A stretch of 64,000 nucleotides of DNA from Chitiniphilus purpureus (GCF_025642115.1 NZ_CP106753.1:1883501-1947500); one strand, 5' to 3'. Positions 1-16,299 are shown, numbered from the stretch's first letter. The notes: generated from the letters alone by a model not told the origin. Numbers and translations are program-made.

Positions 1-77
1 GTTCTGATACACGACCAGATCACACCGAACAACACCACATGCCGTCTGTGCGAAGGATAGAAAGGGATTAAACGACA

Positions 78-1550
78 ATGAGCCGTGAAATTCTGCTGCT
101 GGTTGATGCGCTCGCCCGCGAAAAGAACGTAGACAAGGATGTGGTCTTCACCGCGCTGGAGATGGCGCTCGCGTCGGCCACCAAGAAGCGCTACGACGAT
201 GAGGTGGATATCCGTGTCCAGATCGACCGGGACAGCGGCGACTACCGCTCGTTCCGGGTGTGGACCGTGGTCGAGGACAACGATCACGAAGAACCTAGTC
301 GTCAGATCGCCATCACCGATGCGCCTGACTACGACAAGGACCTCCTGGTGGGCGATGCCTGGGAGGAGGAGCTTGAGCCGATCGAGTTCGGCCGCATCGG
401 CGCGCAGACCGCCAAGCAGGTCATCCTGCAGAAGATCCGCGATGCCGAGCGCGAGCAGAACCTGAACGACTTCCTGGAGCGGCGCGAACATATCGTGTCC
501 GGCACCATCAAGCGTATCGAGCGCGGCAACGCCATCATCGAGCTGGGCAAGCTCGAAGCCATCCTGCCGCGCGACCAGATGATCCCCAAGGAGAACCTGC
601 GCGTGGGCGACCGTGTCCGCGCCTTCCTGCTGCGCATCGATCGCCTGGGACGTGGCCCGCAGCTCGTGCTGTCGCGGACCGCGCCCGAGTTCATGGCCAA
701 GCTCTTCGAGATGGAAGTGCCCGAGATCGAGAATGGCCTGATCGAGCTGATGGGGGTGGCACGCGATCCGGGCATGCGTGCCAAGATCGCGGTCAAATCC
801 AACGACCAGCGGGTCGATCCGCAGGGCACCTGCATCGGTGTACGCGGTTCACGCGTCAATGCGGTCACCAATGAGCTGGCTGGCGAACGGGTCGACATCA
901 TCCTGTGGTCGTCCGATCCGGCGCAGTTCGTGATCGGCGCGCTGTCGCCGGCCGATGTCAGCTCCATCGTGGTCGACGAGGACAGCCACGCGATGGATGT
1001 GATCGTCGATGAGGAGAACCTCGCGATGTCGATCGGCCGGGGCGGCCAGAACGTGAAGCTCGCCTCCGAGCTGACCGGCTGGAAGCTCAACATCATGACC
1101 GTCGACGAAGCCGAGCAGAAGCACGAGGAGGAGTTCTCCAAGGTACGCGAGCTCTTCATTCAGGCGCTGGATGTCGACGAGGAAGTGGCCAACGTGCTGG
1201 TGCAGGAAGGATTCAACACGCTGGAAGAGGTGGCGTACGTGCCGCTCGACGAAATGCTGGAGATCGAGGCATTCGACGAGGACACGGTCAACGAGCTGCG
1301 TGCGCGTGCCCGCGATGCACTGCTGACGCAGGCGATCGTGCGCGAGGAAAAGCTCGAGCACCAGTCCGAGGACCTGAAGACACTGGAAGGCATGACCCCG
1401 GAGCTCGCCGCCGCACTTGCCGAGCACGAGATACATACCCGCGATGACCTTGCCGAGCTGGCGGTGGACGAGCTCACCGAAATGACGGGCATCAGCGAGG
1501 AGAACGCGAAGCAACTGATCATGAAGGCACGCGAGCACTGGTTTGCGTGA
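78..1550 (+). CDS. nusA: Transcription termination/antitermination factor NusA
   Basis: NusA binds RNA polymerase and modulates pausing, Rho-independent termination and antitermination. The 490-residue product is the usual proteobacterial length (E. coli 495). Visible in order are the N-terminal polymerase-binding domain (about 1-125), an S1 domain (about 135-200), two KH domains (about 230-345, with the motif [12 protein letters not shown]) and two acidic C-terminal repeats (about 360-490). It is the first complete gene in the window; its usual upstream partner rimP would lie before position 1. infB follows after 16 bases, as in the conserved nusA-infB operon. Confidence 0.97.
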   Translation: MSREILLLVDALAREKNVDKDVVFTALEMALASATKKRYDDEVDIRVQIDRDSGDYRSFRVWTVVEDNDHEEPSRQIAITDAPDYDKDLLVGDAWEEELEPIEFGRIGAQTAKQVILQKIRDAEREQNLNDFLERREHIVSGTIKRIERGNAIIELGKLEAILPRDQMIPKENLRVGDRVRAFLLRIDRLGRGPQLVLSRTAPEFMAKLFEMEVPEIENGLIELMGVARDPGMRAKIAVKSNDQRVDPQGTCIGVRGSRVNAVTNELAGERVDIILWSSDPAQFVIGALSPADVSSIVVDEDSHAMDVIVDEENLAMSIGRGGQNVKLASELTGWKLNIMTVDEAEQKHEEEFSKVRELFIQALDVDEEVANVLVQEGFNTLEEVAYVPLDEMLEIEAFDEDTVNELRARARDALLTQAIVREEKLEHQSEDLKTLEGMTPELAAALAEHEIHTRDDLAELAVDELTEMTGISEENAKQLIMKAREHWFA

Positions 1551-1566
1551 GCCGGGAGGAAATTGA

Positions 1567-4242
1567 ATGAGTGAAACCAATGTGAGCCAATTCGCCGCCG
1601 AGCTCAAAATGCCGCCCCAGGAGCTCCTGGAGCAGTTGCGCGCGGCCGGCTTGAACAAGGCCCATCCTTCGGATGTCATCACAGCGGACGACAAGTCGCG
1701 TCTGCTGAACCATCTGAAGCAGAAGCACGGCATGGCGGCGGACAAGGGCAAGATCACGCTCACGCGCAAGGAAACCACGGAAATCCGCAAGACCGACGCG
1801 ACCGGCAAGGCCAAGACCATCCAGGTCGAGGTGCGCAAGAAGCGGGTCGTCTCGACGCCCGAGGCGCCGGCGCCGATCTCCGCGCCGCGCAGCGCTGACG
1901 CACCCGTGCTGAACGAGACCGAGCGTGCCAGCCGCGATGAGGAGGCGCGCCGGCAGGCGGCGCTGCGCGAGCGGCAGGCGGCGGACATGCGTGCCAAGCA
2001 GGAGCGCGAGCAGCGGCGCGAGCAGCCGGTGGCCGAAGCGGCCCCCGTTGCGGCAATACCCACAGCCGGCGTCGAACCCGAGGTGGCCGATGTGCCCGCG
2101 GCAGCCCAGACCCCGGTGGCATCCGCGCCGACGCCCGAGCCGGCCGCTGCGCCGGTGGTGAGCGCTCCGGCTGCCGCACCCGAGCGTGACCGCCCTCGGA
2201 TCGGCATGCGCGTCGAACTGCGCAAACCGAAGGACACGCCGCTGCGGGCGCCCGAAGCGCCCAAGGCCGAACCGGCTGCTGCCGCACCGGCGCCGGTTTC
2301 CCGTCCGGCCGACAAGAAACCGGCCACTGCACGCAAGGACGAGCGCGACGATCGCGACAGCCGCGGCAAGAAAGGCGGGCTGCGCACGCGTGGCGGCGAT
2401 GCCGGAGGCGGCTGGAAGTCCAAGAAGGGCGGGCGCAAGCACAGCGAGAGCGACAATGCGCATGCCTTCCAGGCTCCGACCGAACCCATCGTCCATACGG
2501 TGGAAGTGCCCGAGACCATCAGCGTCGCTGATCTTGCGCACAAGATGGCCGTCAAGGGCGTCGAGGTGGTCAAGGCGTTGATGAAGCTCGGGATGATGGT
2601 CACCATCAACCAGGTGCTGGACCAGGAGACCGCGATGATCGTGGTCGAGGAAATGGGCCACACGCCGGTCGCCGCCAAGCTGGACGATCCGGAGACCTAC
2701 CTGGGCGACGAGGACAAGGGCGAGCACGAGCTGTTGCCGCGTGCGCCCGTCGTCACCGTGATGGGCCACGTCGACCACGGCAAGACCTCGCTGCTGGACT
2801 ACATCCGCCGCACCAAGGTGGCGGCCGGTGAGGCCGGTGGGATCACGCAGCACATCGGCGCGTACCACGTCGAGACCGAGAAGGGCATCATCACCTTCCT
2901 CGATACGCCGGGCCACGAAGCCTTCACCGCGATGCGCGCCCGTGGCGCCAGCGCCACCGACATCGTGGTACTGGTGGTGGCCGCGGACGATGGCGTGATG
3001 CCGCAGACCATCGAGGCGGTCCACCATGCCAAGGCGGCGGGCGTGCCCATCGTCGTGGCGGTGAACAAGATCGACAAGCAGGGCGCCAACCCCGAGCGTA
3101 TCCGGCAGGAGCTGGTGGCACAGGAAGTGGTGCCGGAAGACTGGGGCGGCGATACGCAGTTCATCGAGGTCTCGGCCAAGCAGGGCACGAACATCGATGG
3201 GCTGCTCGATGCCATCCTGCTGCAGGCCGAGGTGCTGGAACTCACGGCACCGGTCGAGGCGCCGGCCAAGGGCATCATCATCGAGGCCCGGCTGGACAAG
3301 GGGCGCGGTGCCGTGGCGACCATGCTGGTGCAATCGGGCACCCTGAAGAAGGGCGACGTGCTGCTGGCGGGCCAGGTCTATGGCCGCGTGCGTGCGATGC
3401 TGGACGAGAACGGCAAGCAGATCACCGAGGCCGGCCCGTCCATCCCGGTGGAAATCCTCGGCCTGTCCGAGGTGCCGGGTGCCGGCGAGGACGCGATGGT
3501 GCTGGGCGACGAGAAGAAGGCCCGTGAGATCGCCCTGTTCCGCCAGGGCAAGTTCCGCGACGTCAAGTTCGCCAAGCAGCAGGCCGCCAAGCTCGAGAAC
3601 ATGTTCGCCCAGATGGCGGAAGGCGAGGTGCAGAACCTGCCCATCGTCATCAAGAGCGACGTGCAGGGTTCGCTGGAGGCGCTTACCGGCAGCCTGCAGA
3701 AGCTGTCCACCGATGAAGTGCGTGTACAGGTCCTGCACTCGGGCGTGGGTGGCATCAGCGAATCGGACATCAACCTTGCGCTGGCCTCCAAGGCGGTGGT
3801 GGTGGGCTTCAATGTGCGTGCCGATGCCGCAGCGCGCAAGCTCGCCGAGAACGAAGGCGTGGATATCCGCTACTACAACATCATCTACGACGTGGTCGAC
3901 GATGTGCGGGCGGCGCTCTCGGGCATGCTGGCACCGGAACGACGCGAGCAGATCATCGGTCTGGTGGAGATCCGGCAGGTGTTCGTGATCTCCAAGGTGG
4001 GCTCGGTGGCCGGCTGCTACGTGCTCGATGGCGTGGTGCGGCGTGGTGCCGGTGTGCGGTTGTTGCGCAACAACGTGGTGGTCCACCAGGGCGAGCTCGA
4101 CACGCTCAAGCGTTTCAAGGACGACGTGAAGGAAGTGAAGTCCGGCTACGAGTGCGGCCTGCAGCTGAAGAACTACAACGACATCCAGGAAGGCGATCAG
4201 CTGGAGGTCTTCGAGATCGTCGAGGTCGCGCGTACGCTGTAA
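1567..4242 (+). CDS. infB: Translation initiation factor IF-2
   Basis: IF-2 is the GTPase that places initiator fMet-tRNA on the 30S subunit and promotes subunit joining. The 891-residue protein has an N-terminal IF2_N domain, a long low-complexity Ala/Pro/Glu/Arg linker (about 90-300), a second IF2_N domain, and a complete G domain: G1 GHVDHGKT at 400-407, G3 DTPGH at 446-450, G4 NKID at 500-503. Domains II to IV follow. A ribosome site (gggagga) lies just before the ATG. The GC-rich linker generates long antisense open frames that are not genes. Confidence 0.97.
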   Translation: MSETNVSQFAAELKMPPQELLEQLRAAGLNKAHPSDVITADDKSRLLNHLKQKHGMAADKGKITLTRKETTEIRKTDATGKAKTIQVEVRKKRVVSTPEAPAPISAPRSADAPVLNETERASRDEEARRQAALRERQAADMRAKQEREQRREQPVAEAAPVAAIPTAGVEPEVADVPAAAQTPVASAPTPEPAAAPVVSAPAAAPERDRPRIGMRVELRKPKDTPLRAPEAPKAEPAAAAPAPVSRPADKKPATARKDERDDRDSRGKKGGLRTRGGDAGGGWKSKKGGRKHSESDNAHAFQAPTEPIVHTVEVPETISVADLAHKMAVKGVEVVKALMKLGMMVTINQVLDQETAMIVVEEMGHTPVAAKLDDPETYLGDEDKGEHELLPRAPVVTVMGHVDHGKTSLLDYIRRTKVAAGEAGGITQHIGAYHVETEKGIITFLDTPGHEAFTAMRARGASATDIVVLVVAADDGVMPQTIEAVHHAKAAGVPIVVAVNKIDKQGANPERIRQELVAQEVVPEDWGGDTQFIEVSAKQGTNIDGLLDAILLQAEVLELTAPVEAPAKGIIIEARLDKGRGAVATMLVQSGTLKKGDVLLAGQVYGRVRAMLDENGKQITEAGPSIPVEILGLSEVPGAGEDAMVLGDEKKAREIALFRQGKFRDVKFAKQQAAKLENMFAQMAEGEVQNLPIVIKSDVQGSLEALTGSLQKLSTDEVRVQVLHSGVGGISESDINLALASKAVVVGFNVRADAAARKLAENEGVDIRYYNIIYDVVDDVRAALSGMLAPERREQIIGLVEIRQVFVISKVGSVAGCYVLDGVVRRGAGVRLLRNNVVVHQGELDTLKRFKDDVKEVKSGYECGLQLKNYNDIQEGDQLEVFEIVEVARTL

Positions 4243-4255
4243 TGCATCGCGATGT

Positions 4256-4375
4256 GTGAGGGGTGAGGTGGATGGTGTCAGGCCCGCCCCGCATTCACAC
4301 TGGCGCAAGGGGGAGCCCTCTTGCGCCGTTTGCTTTTGAACCGATCGTGGGCGGGTGCCACACCTCACCCCTCAC
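4256..4375. repeat. Nested inverted repeats in the infB-rbfA gap
   Basis: The 151-base gap between infB and rbfA is filled by three nested inverted repeats. The outer arms are perfect over 15 bases (GTGAGGGGTGAGGTG at 4256-4270 and its complement at 4361-4375). Middle arms CCCGCCC (4283-4289) pair with GGGCGGG (4349-4355). Inner arms GGCGCAAG (4302-4309) pair with CTTGCGCC (4320-4327). The RNA could fold into one long hairpin just upstream of the rbfA start. It resembles a small palindromic intergenic element; no function is shown by the sequence. Confidence 0.75.
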
Positions 4376-4393
4376 GCTTCATTGCTCACGACC

Positions 4394-4768
4394 ATGGCCA
4401 AAAACTTCACCCGATCCGACCGCATCGCGCAGCAGCTGCAGCGCGATCTGGCCGAACTGATCCGCGCCGAGCTCGATCACCCCAAGGCCGCGCTGGTGAC
4501 CTTGACCGACGTGGAAGTCACGCGCGACAACTCGCATGCCAAGGTGTTCTACACCTTCCTTGGCAGCGAGGAGGACGCGCAATCGATCGCCGCCAAGCTG
4601 GAGGCGGCCAAGGGCTACCTGCGCAGCGAGCTGGCGCGCGGCATCAAGCTGTTCAAGATGCCGGAGCTGCATTTCCACTACGACCATTCGGTCGAGCAGG
4701 GCATGCATCTTGACGGGCTGATCTCCCAGGCCGCCGCGTTGCCCAGGGCGCCGGACGACGACGCCTGA
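4394..4768 (+). CDS. rbfA: Ribosome-binding factor A
   Basis: RbfA is a small KH-fold protein needed for 30S subunit maturation and 16S 5' end processing. The 124-residue product has the family pattern: N-terminal RSDRIAQQLQRDLAELI and a central VTLTDVEVTRDNSHAKVFYT stretch. The start was chosen at the ATG giving MAKNFTRSDR; longer readings run into the intergenic palindrome. It follows infB and precedes truB, the conserved order. Confidence 0.95.
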   Translation: MAKNFTRSDRIAQQLQRDLAELIRAELDHPKAALVTLTDVEVTRDNSHAKVFYTFLGSEEDAQSIAAKLEAAKGYLRSELARGIKLFKMPELHFHYDHSVEQGMHLDGLISQAAALPRAPDDDA

Positions 4769-4784
4769 GCTGTCGCGGGCTGCA

Positions 4785-4803
4785 CGGGCCATGGCATGGC
4801 CCG
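4785..4803 (+). other. Hairpin between rbfA and truB
   Basis: A perfect 8-bp stem (CGGGCCAT, loop GGC, ATGGCCCG) lies in the 77-base gap between rbfA and truB. It has no following T-run, so it is more likely an mRNA processing or stability element than a terminator. Confidence 0.45.
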
Positions 4804-4845
4804 GCAGCGGCAGGCAGCGTATGTCCACCCATCCATTCCCCCTAC

Positions 4846-5748
4846 ATGGCTAAACAGAAAATCGACGGCGTGCTGCTGCTGGACAAGCCGTTCGGCTTTT
4901 CCAGCAACAAGGCGTTGCAAAAGGCGCGCTGGCTGCTGAACGCCGAAAAGGCCGGGCATACCGGCGTGCTCGACCCTTTCGCCACCGGGCTGCTGCCGCT
5001 GTGCCTGGGCGAAGCGACCAAGTTCGCGCAGCGCATGCTGGATGCCGACAAGGGTTACCGCGCCACCATCCGGCTGGGCGAGGTGTCGAGCACGCTCGAT
5101 GGCGAGGGCGACATCGTCGCCAGCGGCACACCGCCCGCCGAACGCTCGGTGATCGAAGCGGCCCTGCATGCGTTCCGCGGCGAGATCGAGCAGATCCCGC
5201 CCATGCATTCGGCACTCAAGTTCGAAGGGCGGGCGCTGTACGAGTATGCCCGCGCCGGTCTTGACATCCCGCGCGCGGCGCGGCGCGTCACGCTGTATGC
5301 GCTCGATATCGTCGAGTACGCGGATGGTTGCCTGGTACTGGATGTGCGTTGTTCCAAGGGCACCTATATCCGCAGCCTGGCGGACGATCTTGGGCGCGCG
5401 CTCGGCTGCGGCGCCTATCTGGCCGGCCTGGTGCGTACCCGGACCGCCGGCTTCACGCTGGACCAGGCGATCGGCCTTGACGAGTTGGAGCGGCTCGATC
5501 CGCCGGCGCGCCTGGCGCGGCTGCTGCCGGCCGATGCACTGGTGCAGGATCTGCCCGCGCTCCATTGCAACGATGCCGACACCCGGCGCATCGTGCAGGG
5601 CATGAGTGCGCGCCCGCCAGGGGCCGCCCCCGGGCTGTTCCGGCTTTACGGGGTTGAGCAAAGTCAGGATAATGCTCGGTTCCTCGGTTTGGGCGAGGTG
5701 GGCGCCGACGGCGTGCTACGGTCCAAACGACTGCTTGCCACCGGGTGA
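4846..5748 (+). CDS. truB: tRNA pseudouridine(55) synthase TruB
   Basis: TruB converts U55 of the T-loop of tRNAs to pseudouridine. The 300-residue protein has the catalytic motif GHTGVLDPFATGLLP with the nucleophile Asp43, the KGTYIRSLADDLG motif, and a C-terminal domain reaching a LGLGEV-type end. Length matches the family (about 300-315). It lies between rbfA and rpsO, as is standard. Confidence 0.96.
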   Translation: MAKQKIDGVLLLDKPFGFSSNKALQKARWLLNAEKAGHTGVLDPFATGLLPLCLGEATKFAQRMLDADKGYRATIRLGEVSSTLDGEGDIVASGTPPAERSVIEAALHAFRGEIEQIPPMHSALKFEGRALYEYARAGLDIPRAARRVTLYALDIVEYADGCLVLDVRCSKGTYIRSLADDLGRALGCGAYLAGLVRTRTAGFTLDQAIGLDELERLDPPARLARLLPADALVQDLPALHCNDADTRRIVQGMSARPPGAAPGLFRLYGVEQSQDNARFLGLGEVGADGVLRSKRLLATG

Positions 5749-5831
5749 GCTTGGGGAAGCAAGGAGGGGTGTCATCGCTCGCCTTGCTTGTCGGGACCTG
5801 ATCCCTCAATCAATTTCTGGAGCAATACCCA

Positions 5832-6101
5832 ATGGCTGTCACCGTTGAACAAAAGGCCGAGATCGTCAAGACATACCAGCGCGCCACCGGCGATACCGGT
5901 TCGCCCGAAGTGCAGGTGGCGTTGCTGACCGCGCGCATCAATGATCTGACCCCGCACTTCAAGGCCAATGCCAAGGATCACCACTCGCGCCGCGGCCTGC
6001 TGAAGATGGTGTCGCGCCGTCGCCGTCTGCTGGACTATCTCAAGCGCACCAATGTCGACAGCTACCGCGAATTGATCGCCAAGCTGGGTCTGCGCAAGTA
6101 A
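5832..6101 (+). CDS. rpsO: 30S ribosomal protein S15
   Basis: S15 binds the 16S rRNA central domain early in 30S assembly. The 89-residue product has the typical length and motifs ([43 protein letters not shown]). A ribosome site (ctggagc) precedes the ATG. A strong terminator follows at 6109-6142, and pnp follows that, the conserved rpsO-pnp pair. Confidence 0.98.
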   Translation: MAVTVEQKAEIVKTYQRATGDTGSPEVQVALLTARINDLTPHFKANAKDHHSRRGLLKMVSRRRRLLDYLKRTNVDSYRELIAKLGLRK

Positions 6102-6108
6102 TCCCGGC

Positions 6109-6142
6109 AAAAAGGTCGCAGCCATCAGGCTGCGACCTTTTT
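6109..6142 (+). terminator. Rho-independent terminator after rpsO
   Basis: A 15-bp perfect stem (AAAAAGGTCGCAGCC, loop ATCA, complement) ends in a TTTTT run immediately after rpsO. In E. coli the rpsO-pnp junction is also a partial terminator, so some readthrough into pnp is expected. Confidence 0.9.
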
Positions 6143-6333
6143 GTTTGGGCTTTCCCATTTGTCAAACAGCGGCTCCGGCGGCGGATGGGGAATATGGTCG
6201 TGCCGGGGCCGGCAATCGTCGTGCCGTGGTGAGCGCAGCGCAATGCTGCCGGACAACGGTGCATCGGCCCGATTGCAGCGGACTGCCGTTTACGCCCAGG
6301 GCTGAGGGTGCACTGTCGAGAAAAGGAAAATCC

Positions 6334-8469
<2,136 letters not shown>

Positions 8470-8497
8470 GCCGACGCGCGTCACGCTGCGTATCGCA

Positions 8498-8529
8498 CAA
8501 CGCCCACCGTCGCAGGACGGTGGGCGTTG
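8498..8529 (+). terminator. Probable terminator after pnp
   Basis: A perfect 14-bp stem (CAACGCCCACCGTC, loop GCAG, complement) lies 28 bases after the pnp stop and is followed by a T-containing stretch (tcgtttgttg). The convergent uvrB gene ends 96 bases further on. Confidence 0.7.
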
Positions 8530-8624
8530 TCGTTTGTTGCCGTATCCCAATGAAGGCGATCACCCCGGGCGGGCAGCGCCAGGGCGGTCTGCCGGCCGGA
8601 GCGCCCGATCGCGCCGGCTGTGGT

Positions 8625-10643
<2,019 letters not shown>

Positions 10644-10672
10644 AAGGACCTCGGACGGCGGGCAGGGCGGTG

Positions 10673-11215
10673 TCAATCGCCGCCCTGCGATGGATTCAAC
10701 AGGCTGGCAAGCGGGGTGTGTGCGGCCTGGTCGGCATCGTCCAGCCACGGTTCAAGCCGCTGCACCAGCACCGCAAGCGAGTGATCGAGCCGGACCAGCT
10801 CGTCGCGGGGCAGGGTCAGCAGGGTTTCCTGCAGCAGACCGCGCGTCGGGCCGGTCACCCGTCCAAGGGCAGCATGTCCGGCCGGGGTCAGCTGCAGCCG
10901 GGTGACCCGGCGATCGGTATCGCCCTTGATCCGCTGCACCAGACCGCGCCGCGCCAGCTTTTCCAGCTGGTTGCTGGCGGTGGATTGGTGGATGGTCAGG
11001 CGCTGCGCCACCTGTCCCAGGGTCAGGCCCGGTTCCTTGCCCACTTCCTTGAGAAACCACAGCTGCGCACCGGACAGACCGCTTTGCCGGTACATGTTGC
11101 GGTATTGTTCCTGCATCGCGGCGATGATGAGGCGGAATTTCTGCAGTACCGCCAACGGCAGGTCCTGCTCCGGTGCGACGGCCGGTGGGGGGGCGAGCTG
11201 CGGTATGGTGGTCAT
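10673..11215 (-). CDS. MarR-family transcriptional regulator
   Basis: A winged-helix regulator of about 180 residues. The MarR core is clear: [20 protein letters not shown], then the recognition helix region [22 protein letters not shown] and the wing [15 protein letters not shown]. Start placed at [10 protein letters not shown] (11215); an upstream in-frame ATG at 11284 would add 23 unconserved residues. The ligand and target are unknown. Its position 29 bases before uvrB is unusual and could mean co-regulation. Confidence 0.85.
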   Translation of the reverse strand: MTTIPQLAPPPAVAPEQDLPLAVLQKFRLIIAAMQEQYRNMYRQSGLSGAQLWFLKEVGKEPGLTLGQVAQRLTIHQSTASNQLEKLARRGLVQRIKGDTDRRVTRLQLTPAGHAALGRVTGPTRGLLQETLLTLPRDELVRLDHSLAVLVQRLEPWLDDADQAAHTPLASLLNPSQGGD

Positions 11216-11460
11216 GTGCTCAAGCCTGTCATCTCGATAGCGGGTCGGGCCGGCCCCGACTGGGGCATCCCGGGCTGCCGCCACCGGGCATTGGGATACG
11301 CCGCGAACGGCCGCCTGCCCAGCGCGCGATGGCGCACTTCAGCCGCGGGCAGTCGTCGATTGTAGCGCGCAAACGCTGCCCGATGGCGTATCCCGCCGGC
11401 CAGCTGCGCAACGCACCGCGATCCTGGTCCGGGTGTCCCGGCGGCGATTGGGCTGCGGCG

Positions 11461-11487
11461 AAAAAAAGCCCGCCGGTGAGGGCGGGC
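11461..11487 (-). terminator. Rho-independent terminator after acs
   Basis: Read on the minus strand, a GCCCGCC stem (loop of 6) with its complement ends in seven T residues, 27 bases beyond the acs stop. The stretch 11216-11460 between it and the MarR gene holds no recognisable gene. Confidence 0.9.
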
Positions 11488-11513
11488 CAAGGTTACTGCC
11501 GTGATCGTGATGA

Positions 11514-13484
<1,971 letters not shown>

Positions 13485-13813
13485 GCTTTCTCCTTCTTAG
13501 CCCAAAGTGTCAGTAAAGCGATCCTGGGCGCCAACTGTAAAGGCCATCGGCATGGCGAATCCAATCGAGTTTTCTGATGCCGGGAATCAGTTCCGCTGAT
13601 GTGGCGGCGCAAGGCGGGCGATCCTGCCGGCCGCAGGTGGCCTGTCGTGGCATGCACGCATGGGTCGGGCAGCTGCGAAGGCGCATGCATGCTCGCCCTG
13701 GTCGTGGTGTGGGGCGGGCGCCGATGCCGCGGACGATGGCCCGATGTCCGCCACGGCGGTGCGGCCGGCACCTCTTGTCGGGGCCGGATGGCGCTGCCCG
13801 ACGCCAGCGATCC
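13485..13813. other. Gap upstream of acs, no gene
   Basis: This 329-base stretch separates acs from the exonuclease gene. Open frames here are arginine/proline-rich and match no family. The only feature seen is the probable acs promoter at its left end. Confidence 0.5.
13512..13541 (-). promoter_or_regulatory. Possible sigma-70 promoter of acs
   Basis: On the minus strand TTTACA (13536-13541) and TTTACT (13512-13517) are separated by 18 bases, 28 bases before the acs start codon. The -35 box is one mismatch and the -10 box two mismatches from consensus. This is a pattern match only. Confidence 0.35.
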
Positions 13814-14434
13814 TCAGGGCGGTATCCCGTGATAGGTCAGCTTCAGGAACAGCAGCGCGGCGAGCAGGGCATCGTGATAGGGGTCGTGGCGCGGCAGGGC
13901 CGGCAGCGCCAAGTCGTGCAACATGGCGGTCAGCGACAGATCCACCTCGGGACGGTAGGCGCTGACCTTGCGGTCGTAGTACAGCGAGGAGACCTCGATC
14001 CGGCGGTTGGGCAGGCCGATGCCCAGCCACGGTTTGAGGTAACGATCAAGGATGGCGAGGTCGAATTCCAGGTAGTAGCCCACCAGCGGGCGCGGTCCGA
14101 TAAAGGCGAGCAAGCGCGCCAGCGCCTCGCGCTCCGGCAGTCCGGCTGCCGCGTCGGCATCGCGGATCGCATGGACTGCAATGCTGGCGCGGTCGATCGC
14201 GCCACGCGGGCGCACCAGCAATTCCAGGCGCTGCGAGGCAAGGATGCGCCGCCCGGCGATCCGGATCGCGGCCACCGCCAGCAGCTCCGCCTTGAGCGGG
14301 TCCAGGCTGCTGGTCTCACAATCAAGGCTGATGTATTCGCCGGCTGGCGGCGGATCGAACAGTGAGCGGTAGGCAGGTTCGCGCAGCCGACGCAATCCAC
14401 GGCGACGGCGCCAGCCGGCAAAGAACGCCGTCAT
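13814..14434 (-). CDS. DnaQ-like 3'-5' exonuclease
   Basis: A 206-residue DEDDh-type exonuclease resembling the epsilon subunit of DNA polymerase III. Exo I is DCETSSLD, Exo II is YYLEFDLAILD, and Exo III is HDPYHDA, so all catalytic residues seem present. It ends one base into the start of the DUF294/CBS gene upstream, indicating translational coupling. Exonucleases of this type often accompany the cNMP/CBS/DUF294 gene and actP in proteobacteria; its role in acetate metabolism is not known. Confidence 0.85.
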   Translation of the reverse strand: MTAFFAGWRRRRGLRRLREPAYRSLFDPPPAGEYISLDCETSSLDPLKAELLAVAAIRIAGRRILASQRLELLVRPRGAIDRASIAVHAIRDADAAAGLPEREALARLLAFIGPRPLVGYYLEFDLAILDRYLKPWLGIGLPNRRIEVSSLYYDRKVSAYRPEVDLSLTAMLHDLALPALPRHDPYHDALLAALLFLKLTYHGIPP

Positions 14435-16230
14435 CAGAACTGCGCCAGCCGGAAGTGGTGGCGCAACCGCTCGCGCAGCCGGCGTACCACGGCGAACGCG
14501 TCGCGCAGCAGCGCGCGTTCGAGCGGGCTCAACCGGGCCGGGTCGATCAGGTAGTCGATCGGCCTGCCTTGCGCGTCCTGCTGCAGTGCATGGCGCAGAT
14601 GCAGCGCATGGAACAGCGCCAGTGTCTCGGTCAGGTCACGTGCCAGGGAAGGGTCGAGCCGGCCGGTGGTGTGCAGCGCCTCGAGCCGGCGATAGGTGTT
14701 GGTCGGCTCGATGCCGGCTTCCAGTGCCAGGCTGCGCACGCCGTGGACGATGGGGAAGATGCCCAGCTTCTTCAGATCAAACGGTGCTTTGTCCGCCCAT
14801 GGGCCGCCCATCCGCGGTGGCGGTGCGAACTGCTCCGCCGCCAGCGCAAAGCGTGCGAGGAATGCATCGTCGCCGGCCGACCAGCGCCGCAGATGCGTGA
14901 CGACCTGTGCCAGCAGCGTCCCGTCACCGCAGACCGGGTGGGCATCCTGCCAGATGGCCAACCGCATGATGGCGTCGCCATCGCCGCGATCGAGCGCCTC
15001 ATCCAGCAGGTGCTTGCACTGGCCGACCGACAATCGCCAGGCCGGGTTGCAGAGCATGACGCCACCCGTGCAGCGTGGGTGGCCGAATTGCACCAGCAGT
15101 GTGTTGAAGCGTTCGGTGATCGCCGGCAGCTCGACCGGAGGCGCGTAGCCGTCGGCGAGCAGCAGGGCATTGTCCTGGTCGGCAGGCAGCACTTGCTCGC
15201 CCCGGCCTTCCGAGCCGAGCAGAACGAGACAGCTGTTGGCGACGAGCCCGGGCGGGGCCAGCATCGCAAACAGCCGCGCCAGGAGCTTGCGCTGCAGCTC
15301 GGTGACGAGGTCGGCGATCAGCGTCGTCTTCACCCCTTGCCCATGCAGCACGGCCACCATGCGCCGCAGGTCGCGCGCCGCATGTTGCAGGTCATCGGTA
15401 TCGGCCGCGCGTTCGATCCGGGCGCCGACCAGGTGGGCGTGGTTGGACAGAAAGGCCAGCAGGTCGACCTGCTCCAGCACGCCGACGATCTCGCCTTTGC
15501 GGGTGACGATGACGCGCTGGATTGCCTGCCGGGTCATCAGCAGCAGTGCCTGGTACAGGAACTCGTCTTCTTCGATGCCCTGCAGCGGGCGGTGCACACG
15601 GCTGGCGAGAGGGGTGCCGGTGGCGTCGATGCCATCGGCGATCGCGTCGCGCAGATCGCTCTGGGTGAAGATGCCTGCGCCGTCGGCGCTGCGCACCAGC
15701 ACCGAGCTGAGATGCTGCTGCTGCATGGCGCGGGCGGCGTCCGCCAACGTGACGCTGTCGGCCAGCCAGCATGGGGCGCGGACCGGCGCCTGTGCCACAC
15801 GGGCAAGCCACAGCGATTGCAGCTCGTGTCGGATGGGCTGGTGGGCAAGCGAGGCCAGGCGCTTGGCCACGTCCTGGTAGAAAAAGGCACCGAACAACGG
15901 ATTGCGTTGCGTCAGGTCGAGCACGCACTCGCGCGGCAACCGGAACAGCACGCTGTCTTCCAGTGCATACAGGCTGGTGGCGGCCCGGCCACTGACCAGG
16001 GCGCGGGTGTCGAATGCCTCGCCTTGGTGGTAGAGCACGGGATCGTCGTCCACCATGCTGCCGATGACGCCCTTCATCGGCACGAACAGGCTGTCGACAG
16101 GGCTGTCCTGCCCGATCACCCGCTCGCCATGCGCATAGTATTCCAGGTCGATGACGGCTTCGAGCCGGGCGCGTTCGGTCCCGCTCAGGCAGTCAAAGGG
16201 TGGTTGATGGAAATCGAACGGCGTGGGCAT
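14434..16230 (-). CDS. cNMP-binding/CBS/DUF294 nucleotidyltransferase-like protein
   Basis: A 598-residue predicted signalling protein. Order: an N-terminal cyclic-nucleotide-binding-like barrel (about 20-125), a pair of CBS domains (about 150-270), a DUF294 nucleotidyltransferase-like domain with GSEGRGEQVLPADQDNALLLAD-like chemistry (Gly-Ser and Asp-x-Asp residues), and a C-terminal helical substrate-binding domain. The architecture resembles GlnD-type nucleotidyltransferases coupled to ligand sensors. It overlaps the exonuclease gene by one base and lies just after actP, suggesting a regulatory function tied to acetate uptake. Target unknown. Confidence 0.85.
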   Translation of the reverse strand: MPTPFDFHQPPFDCLSGTERARLEAVIDLEYYAHGERVIGQDSPVDSLFVPMKGVIGSMVDDDPVLYHQGEAFDTRALVSGRAATSLYALEDSVLFRLPRECVLDLTQRNPLFGAFFYQDVAKRLASLAHQPIRHELQSLWLARVAQAPVRAPCWLADSVTLADAARAMQQQHLSSVLVRSADGAGIFTQSDLRDAIADGIDATGTPLASRVHRPLQGIEEDEFLYQALLLMTRQAIQRVIVTRKGEIVGVLEQVDLLAFLSNHAHLVGARIERAADTDDLQHAARDLRRMVAVLHGQGVKTTLIADLVTELQRKLLARLFAMLAPPGLVANSCLVLLGSEGRGEQVLPADQDNALLLADGYAPPVELPAITERFNTLLVQFGHPRCTGGVMLCNPAWRLSVGQCKHLLDEALDRGDGDAIMRLAIWQDAHPVCGDGTLLAQVVTHLRRWSAGDDAFLARFALAAEQFAPPPRMGGPWADKAPFDLKKLGIFPIVHGVRSLALEAGIEPTNTYRRLEALHTTGRLDPSLARDLTETLALFHALHLRHALQQDAQGRPIDYLIDPARLSPLERALLRDAFAVVRRLRERLRHHFRLAQF

Positions 16231-16254
16231 GGGCGCTATGCCGGGCCGACAAGG

Positions 16255-16282
16255 CAGCGCCCCGCAGCCATACGGGGCGCTG
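16255..16282 (-). other. Hairpin between actP and DUF294 gene
   Basis: A perfect 10-bp stem (CAGCGCCCCG with its complement, 8-base loop) lies in the 69-base gap downstream of actP. There is no T-run, so it may attenuate or stabilise the mRNA rather than stop transcription. Confidence 0.5.
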
Positions 16283-16299
16283 TACGGCGGCCACGTCTG

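Noticed and set aside
1-60. Possible C-terminal end of rimP before nusA
   Set aside because: A frame ends with TAG at 58-60, but its residues do not resemble the RimP C terminus, so I do not call it.
1519-4368. Very long minus-strand open frame opposite infB
   Set aside because: It is His/Leu/Asp-rich without family motifs and arises from codon bias of the GC-rich infB gene.
11216-11460. Hidden small gene between the MarR gene and acs terminator
   Set aside because: No frame shows a ribosome site or recognisable sequence.
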